Assembly: GCA_009869945.1 (NCBI GenBank)
Contig: WIXG01000674.1
Span: 1-27,388, forward strand
DNA length: 27,388 bases
Direction of reading: 5' to 3'
DNA from: Mesaphorura yosii
Taxonomy: Eukaryota; Arthropoda; Collembola; Poduromorpha; Tullbergiidae
Below the pieces are notes generated by a model, which saw only the letters and a list, made by a program, of their open reading frames with translations, ran no database searches and was not told where the DNA came from. A program made the position numbers and the translations under genes. This document shows positions 1 to 10,699 of the stretch, one piece after another (position 1 is the stretch's first letter; every line of letters starts with the position of its first letter).

Positions 1-462
1 TTACTCATGCATCAGGGCTACTCGTACCGATTCCACAAGAACGGGTCAGGCAAGAAAATTTGGGTCTGCAGCCAATCTCGGCGTCAGGGATGTCTTGGGC
101 GCATCCATACTGTGGAACATGTTCCAGGAGATGGAGAACTTGTCGAAGTGCTGACATTCTCAGGGAACCACAACCACACCCCTGATGCAGCCTCTGTTGA
201 GAAGGCAAAGGTTTTGTGCAAAGTGAAGGCAGTTGCAGCGGCTTCATCTGACTCGACCTCTTCGATTATCGCTTCTGCAATTGAAGGAGCTTCAACCGCT
301 TGTTTAGGTATGCTAGTTGCACTCAAACAGAGTCAGTACACGACTATCGCGAAATTAGGGCCACCAGTGTCATGGGCCGCCAGTGTCGCGAGCCGCCTGT
401 GCCATGGGCCGCCAGTGTCGCGGGCCGCCAGTGTCGGGCCGACAGAGTCGTGGATTCGCTAA
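1..462 (+). CDS. FLYWCH zinc-finger protein, 3' end (5' truncated by window)
   Basis: The frame is open from base 1 to the stop at 460-462 and the gene starts outside the window. The first about 60 codons match the second half of a FLYWCH domain: HQGYSYRFHKNG, then a Trp two residues before a Cys (KKIWVCS), a second Cys in RRQGCLGRI, and HNHTPD as the closing His pair. FLYWCH domains are Cys2-His2-type DNA or protein-binding modules found in chromatin proteins and often amplified in invertebrates. After it comes an Ala/Ser-rich linker. The last about 35 residues are coded by a 16-bp minisatellite (358-451), so the tail is probably recently acquired. A donor-like site lies at 308 (tttag|gtatgc), so splicing away from this tail is possible, but an AATAAA at 500-505 just after the stop supports termination here. 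The domain call is firm; the true C-terminus is less sure. Confidence 0.6.
   Translation, partial: LLMHQGYSYRFHKNGSGKKIWVCSQSRRQGCLGRIHTVEHVPGDGELVEVLTFSGNHNHTPDAASVEKAKVLCKVKAVAAASSDSTSSIIASAIEGASTACLGMLVALKQSQYTTIAKLGPPVSWAASVASRLCHGPPVSRAASVGPTESWIR
358..451 (+). repeat. GC-rich minisatellite, about 6 units of 14-17 bp
   Basis: Imperfect tandem copies of GGGCCGCCAGTGTCGC start at 358, 374, 391, 406, 422 and 436. Units vary in length (14 to 17 bp), so the reading frame shifts between copies. The array lies inside the open frame of the FLYWCH gene and encodes its predicted tail. Confidence 0.8.
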
Positions 463-499
463 CATCAGGGAGAAAGCTGGAACATGAACTTCGAAATCT

Positions 500-505
500 A
501 ATAAA
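500..505 (+). other. Poly(A) signal of the FLYWCH gene
   Basis: AATAAA lies 38 bases after the stop codon of the FLYWCH frame, which supports that stop as the real gene end. Confidence 0.45.
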
Positions 506-2473
506 TATAAAACACAATGTTCTGAAATGAATTACAGTTGTTTACTTTCGTAAGACTATCGAAGACTCGATATAGCCACGCTGAAACTTTATTTATTCAA
601 GCCGAGCAGCATTGCGCTACGTTGCTACTCTTGGCCTTTACATTTATTGGCTGCACGTTATCGCAGTCATGGCTGAGTTTGTGTTTGTTGACGAAATTAA
701 TTAAATGAAGATCATCATAATGGACAGCGATTATGTGCGCTGTTTGGTAAATAGCCACAAGTTATTTCTGTTTGATTTGGGTCGTACGTCTAAAATTACA
801 ATCCAAACTTGTAATGATGATTGAGTGCGGCCGTATAATATGAAATTGGCTGAACCGACAATTTGCGGCTATCCGCCATCATGATTTTGTGGAATTTATG
901 CTGAACGACCATCTCTGGACGATGCAACGCTAGCCATGTAAAACTTTCTACGGTAGGATTTCGCATGGCGAGTGGGTTTCAGATTGAACTCGTTATTCGT
1001 CAAATTCGCAGTTTTCGAGTCTTGCAACAGTACCCTTGGAACAAATAGAAATTAAACTACCATATAATTTTCTGTTGTTTTCTGGTCCGAAGATCGGATA
1101 GTCGACTTACAATACAAAAAATACTGTCTGCATCAGCAAGCCTACAAAACACACGAGAAATAAAGCAAAAGACTTTACTCCATCGCCTCAAGGCTAATAG
1201 CTGGAAGCTAGATTACATAGTATTTCACAAATTTCATTTTTTTAAAAGCAATAACAATATTATTATTTCGTACCATAAGAAAAAGCAAATATTATACAAC
1301 ATAAAATGCTCAAACACTCATACTAACATTCATCTCAACTTCGCTGCAGAAGCTTGGTTTGGCTCAGAATTTGCTATCTTTTTTCTCTGCACAAGAACCA
1401 CTTCATGCTTTCTATGTGAGTTTGTGAGGGTATTCGGATCTACTTCATTGTCAACAAATTAAGCCCAAGAATAGTGCTTTGGCGCTTCATTTTGCACGAA
1501 TTTATGTGATATTGTTGCCAATTGCTTTCCAATGCGAACTAAAACGCATGAAAAATTCATGTCGTACATTTTATTGTTATTTACGGTCTGGGCCAGGCCG
1601 AGACTCCGCCACGACAGCCTTTTGTATGTGGGACGCGGCAATACTCAATAACAGTAGCGATAATAATATTCGTCACGGCTCCTTGACTTTTTAGAATCTG
1701 TCACAAATACAAATCTTTACAACACGAGTTCAAAAGTCATGATAATGTGAATGCTGCAGCTTCGACAGCGGTTGCTGCACAATAGATTCAATTGCGACCG
1801 AGACGGAGAGGGTTGTTGCTTAAATTAGCAGTGAACAGTGCACATGTTGCGAGGAGAATTCACAAATCGGCTCCGTGTCTGATCTGTACTCTTCTTCTTT
1901 TTGGTGAAAGTCGAGTTTCTTCTGCTCCCTGCGCTCTGAGAGGCGACTACGATGCAGAGTAGAATAGAATTAACCCTTTTCAGCTCCCCCCGGACTCACG
2001 CAGGCAAGACTGTCTCGCATTCCCCCTGCATTGTGTCTCTCGGCTCGGACTCCGGGTTGAAATCTCGTCCCGTGCTGTGGTTCTGGCTCTGGCTTGAACT
2101 TGGTTCATAAAGTAGAAATTCATCGAGGCACGAGGGGAGAAGTGAATAATAAAGTGAAAAATGATTCGTTCCGCATTTTCACTTTTTTCCTCGTTAAACG
2201 CATCTCACGCGCTTGTACAGAATGACTGCACTGACACTGAGGATTGAGCCGAGCCTAAGTATTGCATGACTAATTAATTGCTGCGTATTTATTCATGTAA
2301 AATGGAATCAGAAACGTTGTTTACTGCCGCATTGTATCGTATCATCTGTTCTTTCGTGTAATGTAATGGCTCGTTAAGAGGTTGAATTCAATTTGTAATG
2401 GTTTGTTTTTGGGCGACACGGCGCGGCGAATCGATTGCAATGATTGTGGTGATTGTGGTTAAATGATTTAATC
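506..2473. other. Intergenic region upstream of the ETS gene, no gene seen
   Basis: About 2 kb without a convincing coding frame. The longest frames (60-71 codons near 1459-1694) have no recognisable domain. The stretch presumably holds the ETS promoter and 5' UTR, but I see no clear TATA box. The frame of the first ETS exon is closed by a TGA at 2450-2452. Confidence 0.5.
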
Positions 2474-5181
2474 ATGACTTTTAACTCTGGCGTAGACATC
2501 AAATTGGAACCTTATCACCATTCTCAATCTCCAGCATTGGAAGGCAACTACAATAGTAGCTCCACCGGAATGTACGTAAACAATTTGTTGATCGACGCTG
2601 ATCATTCTGGCCACAACCACAACGTGCACGGCCTCCATGAGTATTATCTGCATCAACAGCAGCAACAAATGAAAACGGATCCCCAGTTCCATCAACATTT
2701 GCACCTGCAGCAATCTAGCTTGACACAGGCGCCCGGTAATTCCCAGTTCAACCTGTTGCAAAATCAGTGCAATTCCAGGAGCAATCACAGTCCAGAACCG
2801 GTGCTCGGAATTGGTTCACATTTCGGAATTAGTCAAGATAGTTCCAACGGGAATGGAATCGACCGCGATTTGTACGTGCAAAAACGTCGTAAACAATTCT
2901 TCTGTTTAAACCATGAATAGCTGTGACGAGCTGTTGATTCACTTAATTGCAGGCGCTCCAGTACAATGAGTCGGCACCACCGATCAAACTCCTTCGGATT
3001 CGGTTTCGGACTAAATATTCTCGCGACAGCATCCGTGGCTTCATGTTCTCCCTACGAACTGGATCAGCGTCACGGCCACGTTCACATCACTGCTGACGCT
3101 CGATATTCCTCCCGTCCCGGGCCCGGGGCCGGATACAATGGCAATCACGCGTACTCCAATCTGATGGCCGGCGCAGCGTCGTCGAATACGGAATCCCCGA
3201 TTTCAACCCCTGAGCCCGACGTGGACGAAGACGAGGTCGCGGCAGTTCAGTATGAGCGGAAAGACAGGTACAGATGCCGGCTGCCGAAACATGAGCACGG
3301 AACAATGCTGGGAATGGCAAATCACCCACACGACAGTCATCTCCATCATTCCACCGCTCCGGAAATGGAAGGTAAATCAGTTGTCGTTTGTCCCTTTTGT
3401 AACTACATTTCAGCTCTGGTCTTAATTAAGAAAATTGAAAATAATAGATGAACGGTGGATTTAGTCTCTCGTAAGAAGACAAACAGTGACGGCGATAGCG
3501 ACGTTGAAAGCGGAAATCGAACTTTGACTTTTCATTTCGAGTTTTTCGAGCTGCTCACTTCTTTCTGAACGCAGGCTTTATAATTGTGTCATGAATAAGT
3601 AATTAAAGCTTTTAACAATCTCAGGAGACAGCCAACAAGCCCAGCCCTGTCTAGTCAGTCTAATACTCTGGGCAGGGAAGGTCAGGCAGGCAGGCGGGCT
3701 GGCAAAGTTGACTCGTGATGAATGTTAAACACGATCAAGTCAAAAGTAAATTGAGAGAAAGGTTTTAAAAATGAATCCTTTCTCTCTCATTTTTTATCCT
3801 CATCATCGTCCTCGTCATACTTTTTAATTTCTGTCCCCTGATGAAATATATTGCATGCCGTGCATGGGTGTCTCGTTTCTCATCTTCTTTCACAAATTAT
3901 CAAATCTCATTTTTCCGGTTTAGAAAAATTCTACAGAGATTATAATTCCACCACGCAATGCTCTGTGCCGTGTGCTTGGGTGCACGGAGAAAGTCACGAG
4001 ATGAGTTGGTAATCGGATTGTGAAACTAAGAGAGGATGGGTTTAGCCCCTGCTTGCGTCGATGCGATGGTGTGCTTTCATTTTTTAAATTATGAAGAATG
4101 TTCTCATGCCCATCTAATAAATGAAAACACGGGGACACAGCTTTGCCTAGCCTTCACTTTAGAAATGCGTTTATGTGTCACTCATCATCAAAACATTCGC
4201 GGCTGGAGGTGTAGCATATAAATAAAAATATTAACATGAGAAAGCTTCAAACCGCCTTCCTCCTAGACTCCGAAGTCCGAACAGAAGTCAGGCAAGCTTC
4301 TGCTTCTCTTCAGGAATGTTTTGATTTCAATCATTTGAAACGGTTAAAGATGACCGTCCTACTCGAGGAGAGACGGTCGCTTCGATACGCAAAAACCACA
4401 AACTTTAAAAATATGCTTTGTCTTTATGTGTGTTCAGGGGAAGACGACGACGGGGAAGAAGTTCTAATAGAATCAATCAGAAGAACACACCCATGGACTT
4501 CCGTTTCACCAGCAGCGACTGCCACCGCTTCGACAGCCACAACCATGTCAAGCATACCGATCTCAGTTCCAGTTCCAGCGTTTCACTCATCACAGCAGCA
4601 CACGAGCGTGAGCCAAAACTCTAAACCCTGTTACGTTACCCTAGAAGACATAGTTAGCGTTGGTATATTTTATGACTGTTCTTTACTGGCAGAGTATTTC
4701 TTGGAACTCGGGTGGAGGCCGACGCGGCTCGTTGCAGTTGTGGCAGTTCCTTGTCAGTCTGCTGGACGATCCGGTGTCAAATGCAGCGTGCATTTGTTGG
4801 ACTGGACGTGGACTTGAGTTCAAACTGATTGAACCAGAAGAGGTATGAATGCTGAGCATTGGGCTTACTGTATCAGAACTGAAATGAACGTCCATTCTTT
4901 TCCAGGTAGCAAAGCGCTGGGGCTTGATGAAGAATCGTCCAGCGATGAATTATGACAAACTGAGCCGCTCTCTCCGCTATTACTATGAAAAGGGCATCAT
5001 GCAGAAGGTGGCTGGCGAACGCTATGTTTATAAATTTGTTTGTGAGCCCGAGACACTCTTTTCCCTTGCGTACTACTCCACGGCATCGGCCACAGTCAAT
5101 TCGGCCTCTTCCGAGAACGGATCCTCAGCGTCCATGATCGTATCAGGTCGACATGATAGTAAATGTTCAATGCTCGATTAG
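2474..5181 (+). CDS. Ets96B: ETS-domain transcription factor, PEA3/ETV1-4-5 (Ets96B) group
   Basis: Five exons: 2474-2871, 2953-3371, 4438-4607, 4693-4842, 4906-5181; 470 residues, all junctions GT-AG and frame-consistent. The start is the first ATG after an in-frame TGA at 2450. The ETS DNA-binding domain spans about residues 339-424. It begins [18 protein letters not shown], includes [16 protein letters not shown] and [20 protein letters not shown] (the DNA-reading helix with its Arg pair), and ends [20 protein letters not shown]; this wording is that of the PEA3 group. The N-terminal half is His/Gln/Ser-rich and disordered, with a likely SUMO site IKLE at K10 followed by Pro, like the IKxEP sites of PEA3 proteins. 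Exon 3 is acidic (EDDDGEE). The group acts in the nucleus downstream of receptor tyrosine kinase/MAPK signalling. Oddity: one extra residue and an altered HFIAW segment inside the domain. Further 5' exons or an extra 3' exon cannot be excluded. Confidence 0.85.
3372..4437 (+). other. Large third-exon-flanking intron of the ETS gene
   Basis: A 1066-bp intron with phase 1 ends (g|gtaaatc ... tgttcag|gg). It holds pyrimidine-rich and CAGG-rich low-complexity stretches (about 3630-3710 and 3770-3840) but no second gene I can support. Confidence 0.6.
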
Positions 5182-5589
5182 TTGCCCAATTTTATGGTAT
5201 AAAGAAATTGCCGAGATTCAGTCACTGATTTATTCAGGACTACACGATTCCAAGGGTTGGATATTAAATATGAGAATTTGAAAATGTGGCTGAGAATTTA
5301 TGGGAATGGACGAATGATCAACTGCGGGCGAACAACATTATAGTATGAAGCAATTCATTTATGAATCAAGATGTGGATGAGAAGCTCACGACGAGTAATC
5401 AACGAAATACGACATGTAAAACATATTTTGATGAATTTAATTGGTCATCGTCATTTGAATTATCCGCAAAGCTTAGTCTGTAATAACTTAGAAATTAGCG
5501 AATGCAATCTCCACGTATTCCAACTAATCTACAACTACTACAACAATGTGAATAAGAGTTCATAGTGTACCGACTGTTCCAATGAATAT
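5182..5589. other. Convergent 3' region between ETS and polymerase genes
   Basis: About 400 bases between two tail-to-tail genes. An ATTAAA at 5263-5268 could serve the ETS gene, and a TTTATT at 5229-5234 (AATAAA on the minus strand) could serve the polymerase gene. No other coding potential is convincing. Confidence 0.4.
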
Positions 5590-7206
5590 TTACTCGCTTT
5601 CTACATCAACTTGTCTAAAAGGCTGAGCTAAAAGTTCAATCTTCTCCAAAGGTTGACCATCTTCATGCAAATCCCATATCTTATCCAGTCCCATTTCTTC
5701 TAAAAACATGTCCAAGATTTCGTCGGCATTCTGAACATCAACGGGATATTGCAATCGGCATGATAAAGTGTCCTTGCTCCAGATCGTTAACTTGATAGAT
5801 AATGGGATCCTTTGTCGCCACAAGAGTTCTTCTTCAGCTCGTTGTAATATTGTTCTAATTAAATTGCAGACTTCCTCTTGTAGAAACTGGAAACTATACC
5901 TGGTTCCTGAAAATACAACCAAAAAATTGTGAGACACATTATTAATACAAAGTTATGCAATAAGTGTCCTAGAAACGCATACCTTTACGATACATGGTCG
6001 AAGAAGTGGTAATGCTAGATGAAGCCCATTTTTCACTCACTTCGTCAGTATTTATGCCATTGACGCTATCGAAGATTTCTTGCGCCTTTTTGTAGCCCAG
6101 AACTGCGCCAGAACTCGGAAGCTTGACCATCGCAATGTCGGATACTTTGAAGCATTTGAGGCCTTTCATTGTGTCCACTTTCAGAGCCTTTTTGATAGCC
6201 CCTCCAGTCTTGCCCCCTAAGCCAGGGACGTCTTCTAGTTTCACCCTTTCTCCAATTTGCATGAGGGCGTAGGGAAGAATCAATGTGACAGCAGCCGGCT
6301 TGTTCAGACCGCATGCCAACTTCGCAATTAGCTTGTTGCTCCCAATGCCGACACTGACTCGAAATCCGGTCTTCATTTTGATCCTTTCCAGGATCATGGA
6401 GGCAAGTCCCAAACCCCAGAACAATTTTATTTCGTAGCGGCTGTTGGACCTCCAGTCAATAGCTGGCACTGGGCCATTGGGCGTCTCCACAATTGAATTA
6501 TGCCATATGTCGACGATTTCTGACGGAAACTGCTCTCCTTGAGTTCTTACAATGCCTTTGACTAACTCTGTGACATCCATGTAAAATTCATCTCTCGACG
6601 AATATTCGAAGATAGGAGCCAGAGCTCCTTGTTCCATGCAGATGCACTTCAACTCCTCAACGATTTCATTTGTGGCTTGTCTCACAATCGCATAATCTGG
6701 GTGCCCAGGATTATCTGATCTTTCAGGGGTTTTGATATTCTTGAGAGATGGGCATTTTGCTCTTGCTTTTTGAAAGCAGTAGTCACTTCGGGTAACGCCA
6801 AATGCTCTTGCCTCGTAGCTTACCGAGACGATGCTGTAAAATGAAAATGCACACTGTTAGTAGTGGTACCCATGCAAGTGGACAGTGACGGCTGTACTCT
6901 AAATGCTGGAGACTGGGTATCACAGACCAAGGAGCAGTTATGCGCCTATTTGGCCATGGCTATTAGTTTGTGGCTCCGGACATGACGTTGACGTGAACGT
7001 GCCAGACAAGCGGTCAAATTTTCAAAAAACGAGAAGAAAATGTTCCAATGCAAAAAAGCAGTCAAGAAGTATTTCCGGTTGGCAGCTTACCGTCCAGCGC
7101 TGTTTGTCACCACGCACGGCTTGCCTATCAAATGTGGATTATTTCGCTGATACACCTGGACTTCGAAACAGTCGACATCGATGAGCAGAATAATTCGGTC
7201 GTCCAT
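5590..7206 (-). CDS. POLH: DNA polymerase eta-like Y-family translesion polymerase
   Basis: Three exons on the minus strand: 7206-7091, 6833-5983, 5906-5590; 427 residues. The start ATG sits in a good context (TTACAATGG). The palm opens with LLIDVDCFEVQVYQRN (D10, D12), the eta-type fingers read VSYEARAFGVTRSD (residues 43-56), and the second metal site is DEFYMD (D120, E121). The thumb has GFRVSVGIGSNKLIAKLACGL and a helix-hairpin-helix VPGLGGKTG. The last 110 residues, spanning intron 2, look like the Y-family little finger. Such enzymes copy past damaged bases, eta mainly past UV dimers. The protein stops right after the little finger, so the UBZ ubiquitin-binding and PIP motifs of human POLH (713 aa) are missing. 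The residue before the catalytic DE is Arg (SRDE) where SIDE is usual. Its neighbour across UMP synthase is a paralogue with the same first intron position. The family is firm; eta versus another Y-type is likely but not proven. Confidence 0.85.
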
Positions 7207-8622
7207 TGTAACGTAACAGCAGTACTTCAAAGGTTAAGGATCATCAGAAATAGATGTGGCCGTCACTGTCACTGATAAAAGACAAGACTCAATCCGTTTA
7301 TGCTGAATGTCAAAGCCAGGAGGGAGGGGCCAAGGTTAAAATATTTGAACCAGGTAAGAATCGCAATACGGAGACGGACAACTTCACAATGCTGCCGTCA
7401 ATGACAGAATGAATCATGCAAAGCATTAACCGTTTCATATCATGTTATCTTTGCACTTGTTGCTTGTCGTCATGTCGCGTCGTTGCATTTTTCTGTCTCA
7501 TTTTTGAGAACACTTGCGGTGCGAGCGAGCAGCAACTGAACGCGACGTCGGAGTCGGAGTCCTGCAAGTATGGTTGAACCATAAAGTCTAAATTTAGATT
7601 ATGATGGAAGTTCAATGATTTTATAATTTTCATTATAACTAATGAACTAATTACGAGTGACCCAAATATTATGCAATCGCGAACGTATGACACAACACGC
7701 GACGACAACTTGGAGTTGATTTCTCTTGCATATCTCATCTCATAATTTCTTGTCTCGTCTGTCTTGTTTTGTGAACTTTGCTCATTAAAAAATTAACAGA
7801 TATTCTGCACTTCATGAACTGCAAGGAATTAGAACTAAGAACCAATCCACTTTGATTTCAGTCACCACTTTTGCACACGAAAGTATGCCAAAACATAAAT
7901 CACCAAATGTCTAGACTCTCACAGAAATACGATAAACTGCAACCGTCTCATCTGAAAAATGCGATCAGTTTGCTAGCATTGATAGCAGACATGAGTCATG
8001 AGTCACGAAGCGATGTAATAAAGTACATAAAATTCATCTATTGACAGGAAACTCGTGCTCAATCCATATACGCAGATATAGGCGAGCGGTAAACTGTTGA
8101 CTCGTCTCATCAGCAATTATTTCGCCAGCAGCGGCAGTGCAAAGTGCAACTTAAGAATATAAAAATGCAATAACGAAATGAAAGAAGCTTGAAGCTGGTT
8201 TTGTGTTGGTTGTGTTTATGGTACCCGGGCTCTTTTCTGCGAATTCCAGTTTCATCCCCTCTTACAGTAGTAAAACTACAAGCACTTTATTTCCGTAGTT
8301 CGTGTCGGAAGTTTGTGCGATTTCATGAGACGAATCTTTTTTCTATTCGCTCAGGCACTGGCAGCGAGTAGAACTCTAGTTGTAAGCCTCCAATTCTTCC
8401 ATACAACGAAGTGGGACTACATTTTACAGTTACGTTATCAAATTCAAACGACGCGAATTAAACCATGCAATTGAAGTTAAATTATTTTGTTGACATAATT
8501 TGTCGAACTTGCCGAATTGTACAATTCTAACCTAAAATATGAATATAGAAAGGTACAATTTATTCAGCTTTTATACATTCTTCGTGCAGACATCTCTGAA
8601 AACATAAATAATCAATTTTTGC
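7207..8622. other. Intergenic region upstream of the eta-like polymerase
   Basis: About 1.4 kb. It should include the promoter of the minus-strand polymerase gene and the end of the UMP synthase transcript. A 97-codon minus-strand frame (7445-7738) starts with ATG but shows no domain or splice support. No clear TATA box or other structure was seen. Confidence 0.4.
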
Positions 8623-8628
8623 TTTATT
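8623..8628 (-). other. Poly(A) signal of UMP synthase
   Basis: TTTATT on the plus strand reads AATAAA on the minus strand, about 70 bases downstream of the UMP synthase stop. Confidence 0.55.
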
Positions 8629-8699
8629 AACGTTATCTTAACTTACAGTAAGCTCGACTTTAAACGATAACTTGGTCCTAATCAGACTTCTGCACGATT

Positions 8700-10286
8700 T
8701 TACTGATATTCGCGGATTAGTCGCTTTTTCCAAGAATTCCAGCCTTGCTTCTTGAACTCAATTGCTGTCTCCGCCCAGTTCTTTGGTTCCTGGCTCAGAA
8801 TGCCACGTCCAATGATAATTACATCAGCACCACGCACCTCGACGGCATCCGCAACAGTTGTGTACCGCTGTCCGAGGTTATCTCCTCCAACATTGAGCCC
8901 AACTCCTGGCGTAAATTGAAGAAATTGGCCGGTCTTGTCAACGCGAGACTGTGATACAAATCCAGCGACGTGATTCTCATATCCATTTGCTAAGGCGACA
9001 ACTTGGTTACTGTATTCTTCAGTTAATAGGTTTCCTTCTGAACTCATCTCAGCCACCAAGATGATGCCGAGATGAGGAAAAGAGTTGCTGATGCTCTTCA
9101 AAGCCCCGGGTCCACTCAATCCATGAAGCGTTACAAAATTTGCCAGTTTCTCAAGTTCGAATGGCTTCCCGCTTAGTTGTTTCTCAACAATCGATCCAAT
9201 ATCTGCCAATTTACGATCCTCCATGATAAGAAACGAATGCACCTTTGCCAAATCGTGAAGTTTACGCCTGAAGGTTAACACTTCGTCAAAGCTTTCTATA
9301 TTCAACAAATCTGAGTGGATCTTGACAACACAGATGTATTCGCCCACAAGCTCGAGGGCTTCCAACACTAAATTGCAATTAAGCAAGTCAGCAGACAATG
9401 CGAGGTTAGTTTGCTTCTTCAGCATGATGTCCAACAATTTAGTGGAAAGACTGCAAAGAACTCTGGGCATTAATTTGGACTTCACGATTTCTTCGAGTTG
9501 TGCATTTTCTTTCCCCGATGCGTACGAGACTTGAATGAATTTCTTGCTTTCATTCATTTGATCAGCGCTTATCTTATTCTCTGCGTGCAGTAGATCCAGA
9601 ATTTGATGCACACCCAGGACGGAATGTAATTGAATTCCGTGTGCGGTCAAATTTGCTTCTGCTCCTTGTTCGCGATTTAGCAGGACAATGGCATCAGTCA
9701 CAACGACGTGGTGGGCACGAAGAGTCTCAACTGTTTCAATGACACTTGACCCGGTTGTCACAACGTCTTCGATGATCAAGCACGATGAGTTTGGAGCGAA
9801 GTTTCCTTCCAGTATGTTTCCTGTACCGTATTTCTTTTGTTCTTTCCTGCAGTCAAAGGACAATGTCTCTGTAACTGGAATTGATTAACAGATTTATATA
9901 AATATTCACGCATGTGTACCTCACTCACCTTTTCAAGATCATTGGCACTTCGTGCTGAACTGAAACAACAGTCGCGATTGGCACGGCAGTGTAGGGAACG
10001 CCACAGATCGTGTCATAACTCAGCTTCTTTTCAGTCATGATTGTCCATATAAAATCACCGATCAGTTTCTGAAATACATAGATTCAACTCATTCCCGATT
10101 CGATTCGGAGGACCCAAACTCTGCATGAAGTGACACAAACTTAAGAAAATAACTTACCAACACCCCAGGATGAGAAACAATCAACCTCAGATCGAAGTAA
10201 ACCGGACTCTGCATGCCGGACTTCAGTTTGAAGGACCCAAACTTTATCGCACCCATTTCGTGCAGCGACAGAATGAGAGATTTCAT
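8700..10286 (-). CDS. UMPS: Uridine 5'-monophosphate synthase (OPRT-ODC bifunctional)
   Basis: Three exons on the minus strand: 10286-10158, 10068-9929, 9846-8700; 471 residues against 480 in human. It makes UMP from orotate in two steps. The N-terminal orotate phosphoribosyltransferase has [19 protein letters not shown] (residues 16-34), [15 protein letters not shown] (62-76), [10 protein letters not shown] (90-99) and the PRPP-binding [12 protein letters not shown] (113-124). The C-terminal orotidine decarboxylase has LSAD (D243), KIHSDL (K265) and EDRKLADIG (299-307) with catalytic D300, K302 and D305, then [17 protein letters not shown] and IIIGRGIL at the phosphate site. The start is the first ATG after an in-frame TGA. 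All expected catalytic residues are present, so it should be active in the cytosol as the last enzyme of de novo pyrimidine synthesis. It sits between two eta-like polymerase genes on the same strand. Confidence 0.96.
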
Positions 10287-10699
10287 GGTGGATTCGGTAA
10301 TGCTGGAATTAGCGTTCGCCGTGAATACTTGTCGCTCCAGAGAACCGCAAAAATGGTTGTATCTTCAGTCAATTAACTCAACTTTCAACTGGGTCAAGGC
10401 CATGGAATTTTACTCAACAACATGCGCACAAATTAAGACCGACACGCTTGAACACAATTCAATTTTTTGAGACGCGGTCGTGGGTGAGAGTACGTCGGCT
10501 ACTCTTTGTCCACTACTCAGGTAATCCACCCAACAACGTTAAAGAAAATTTCAACCAATTTTTCATATGTTGTCAAAAACGGATGTATTGAACAATAGTT
10601 CTGTGGTATAAAAGTGTAACAAAAATCAGTACAACATAAGAACTCAATTAACTAGCCGGCTGCCACCCTTGCGCTGGCCTTCAGTTTCAACATTGTGGA
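10287..10699. other. Spacer between UMP synthase and the truncated polymerase
   Basis: 413 bases holding the UMP synthase 5' flank and the 3' end of the second polymerase. No frame here resembles a little-finger domain, and I see no AATAAA or ATTAAA on the minus strand for the polymerase. A TATAAAA-like sequence near 10610 faces the wrong way for both genes. Confidence 0.5.

Noticed and set aside
3630..3710. CAGG/CCAG-rich stretch in the ETS intron as a structured RNA
   Set aside because: The complementary parts are short and interrupted; no convincing fold was found by eye.
7445..7738. 97-codon minus-strand frame
   Set aside because: It has an ATG but no domain, and lies in the probable promoter region of the polymerase gene.
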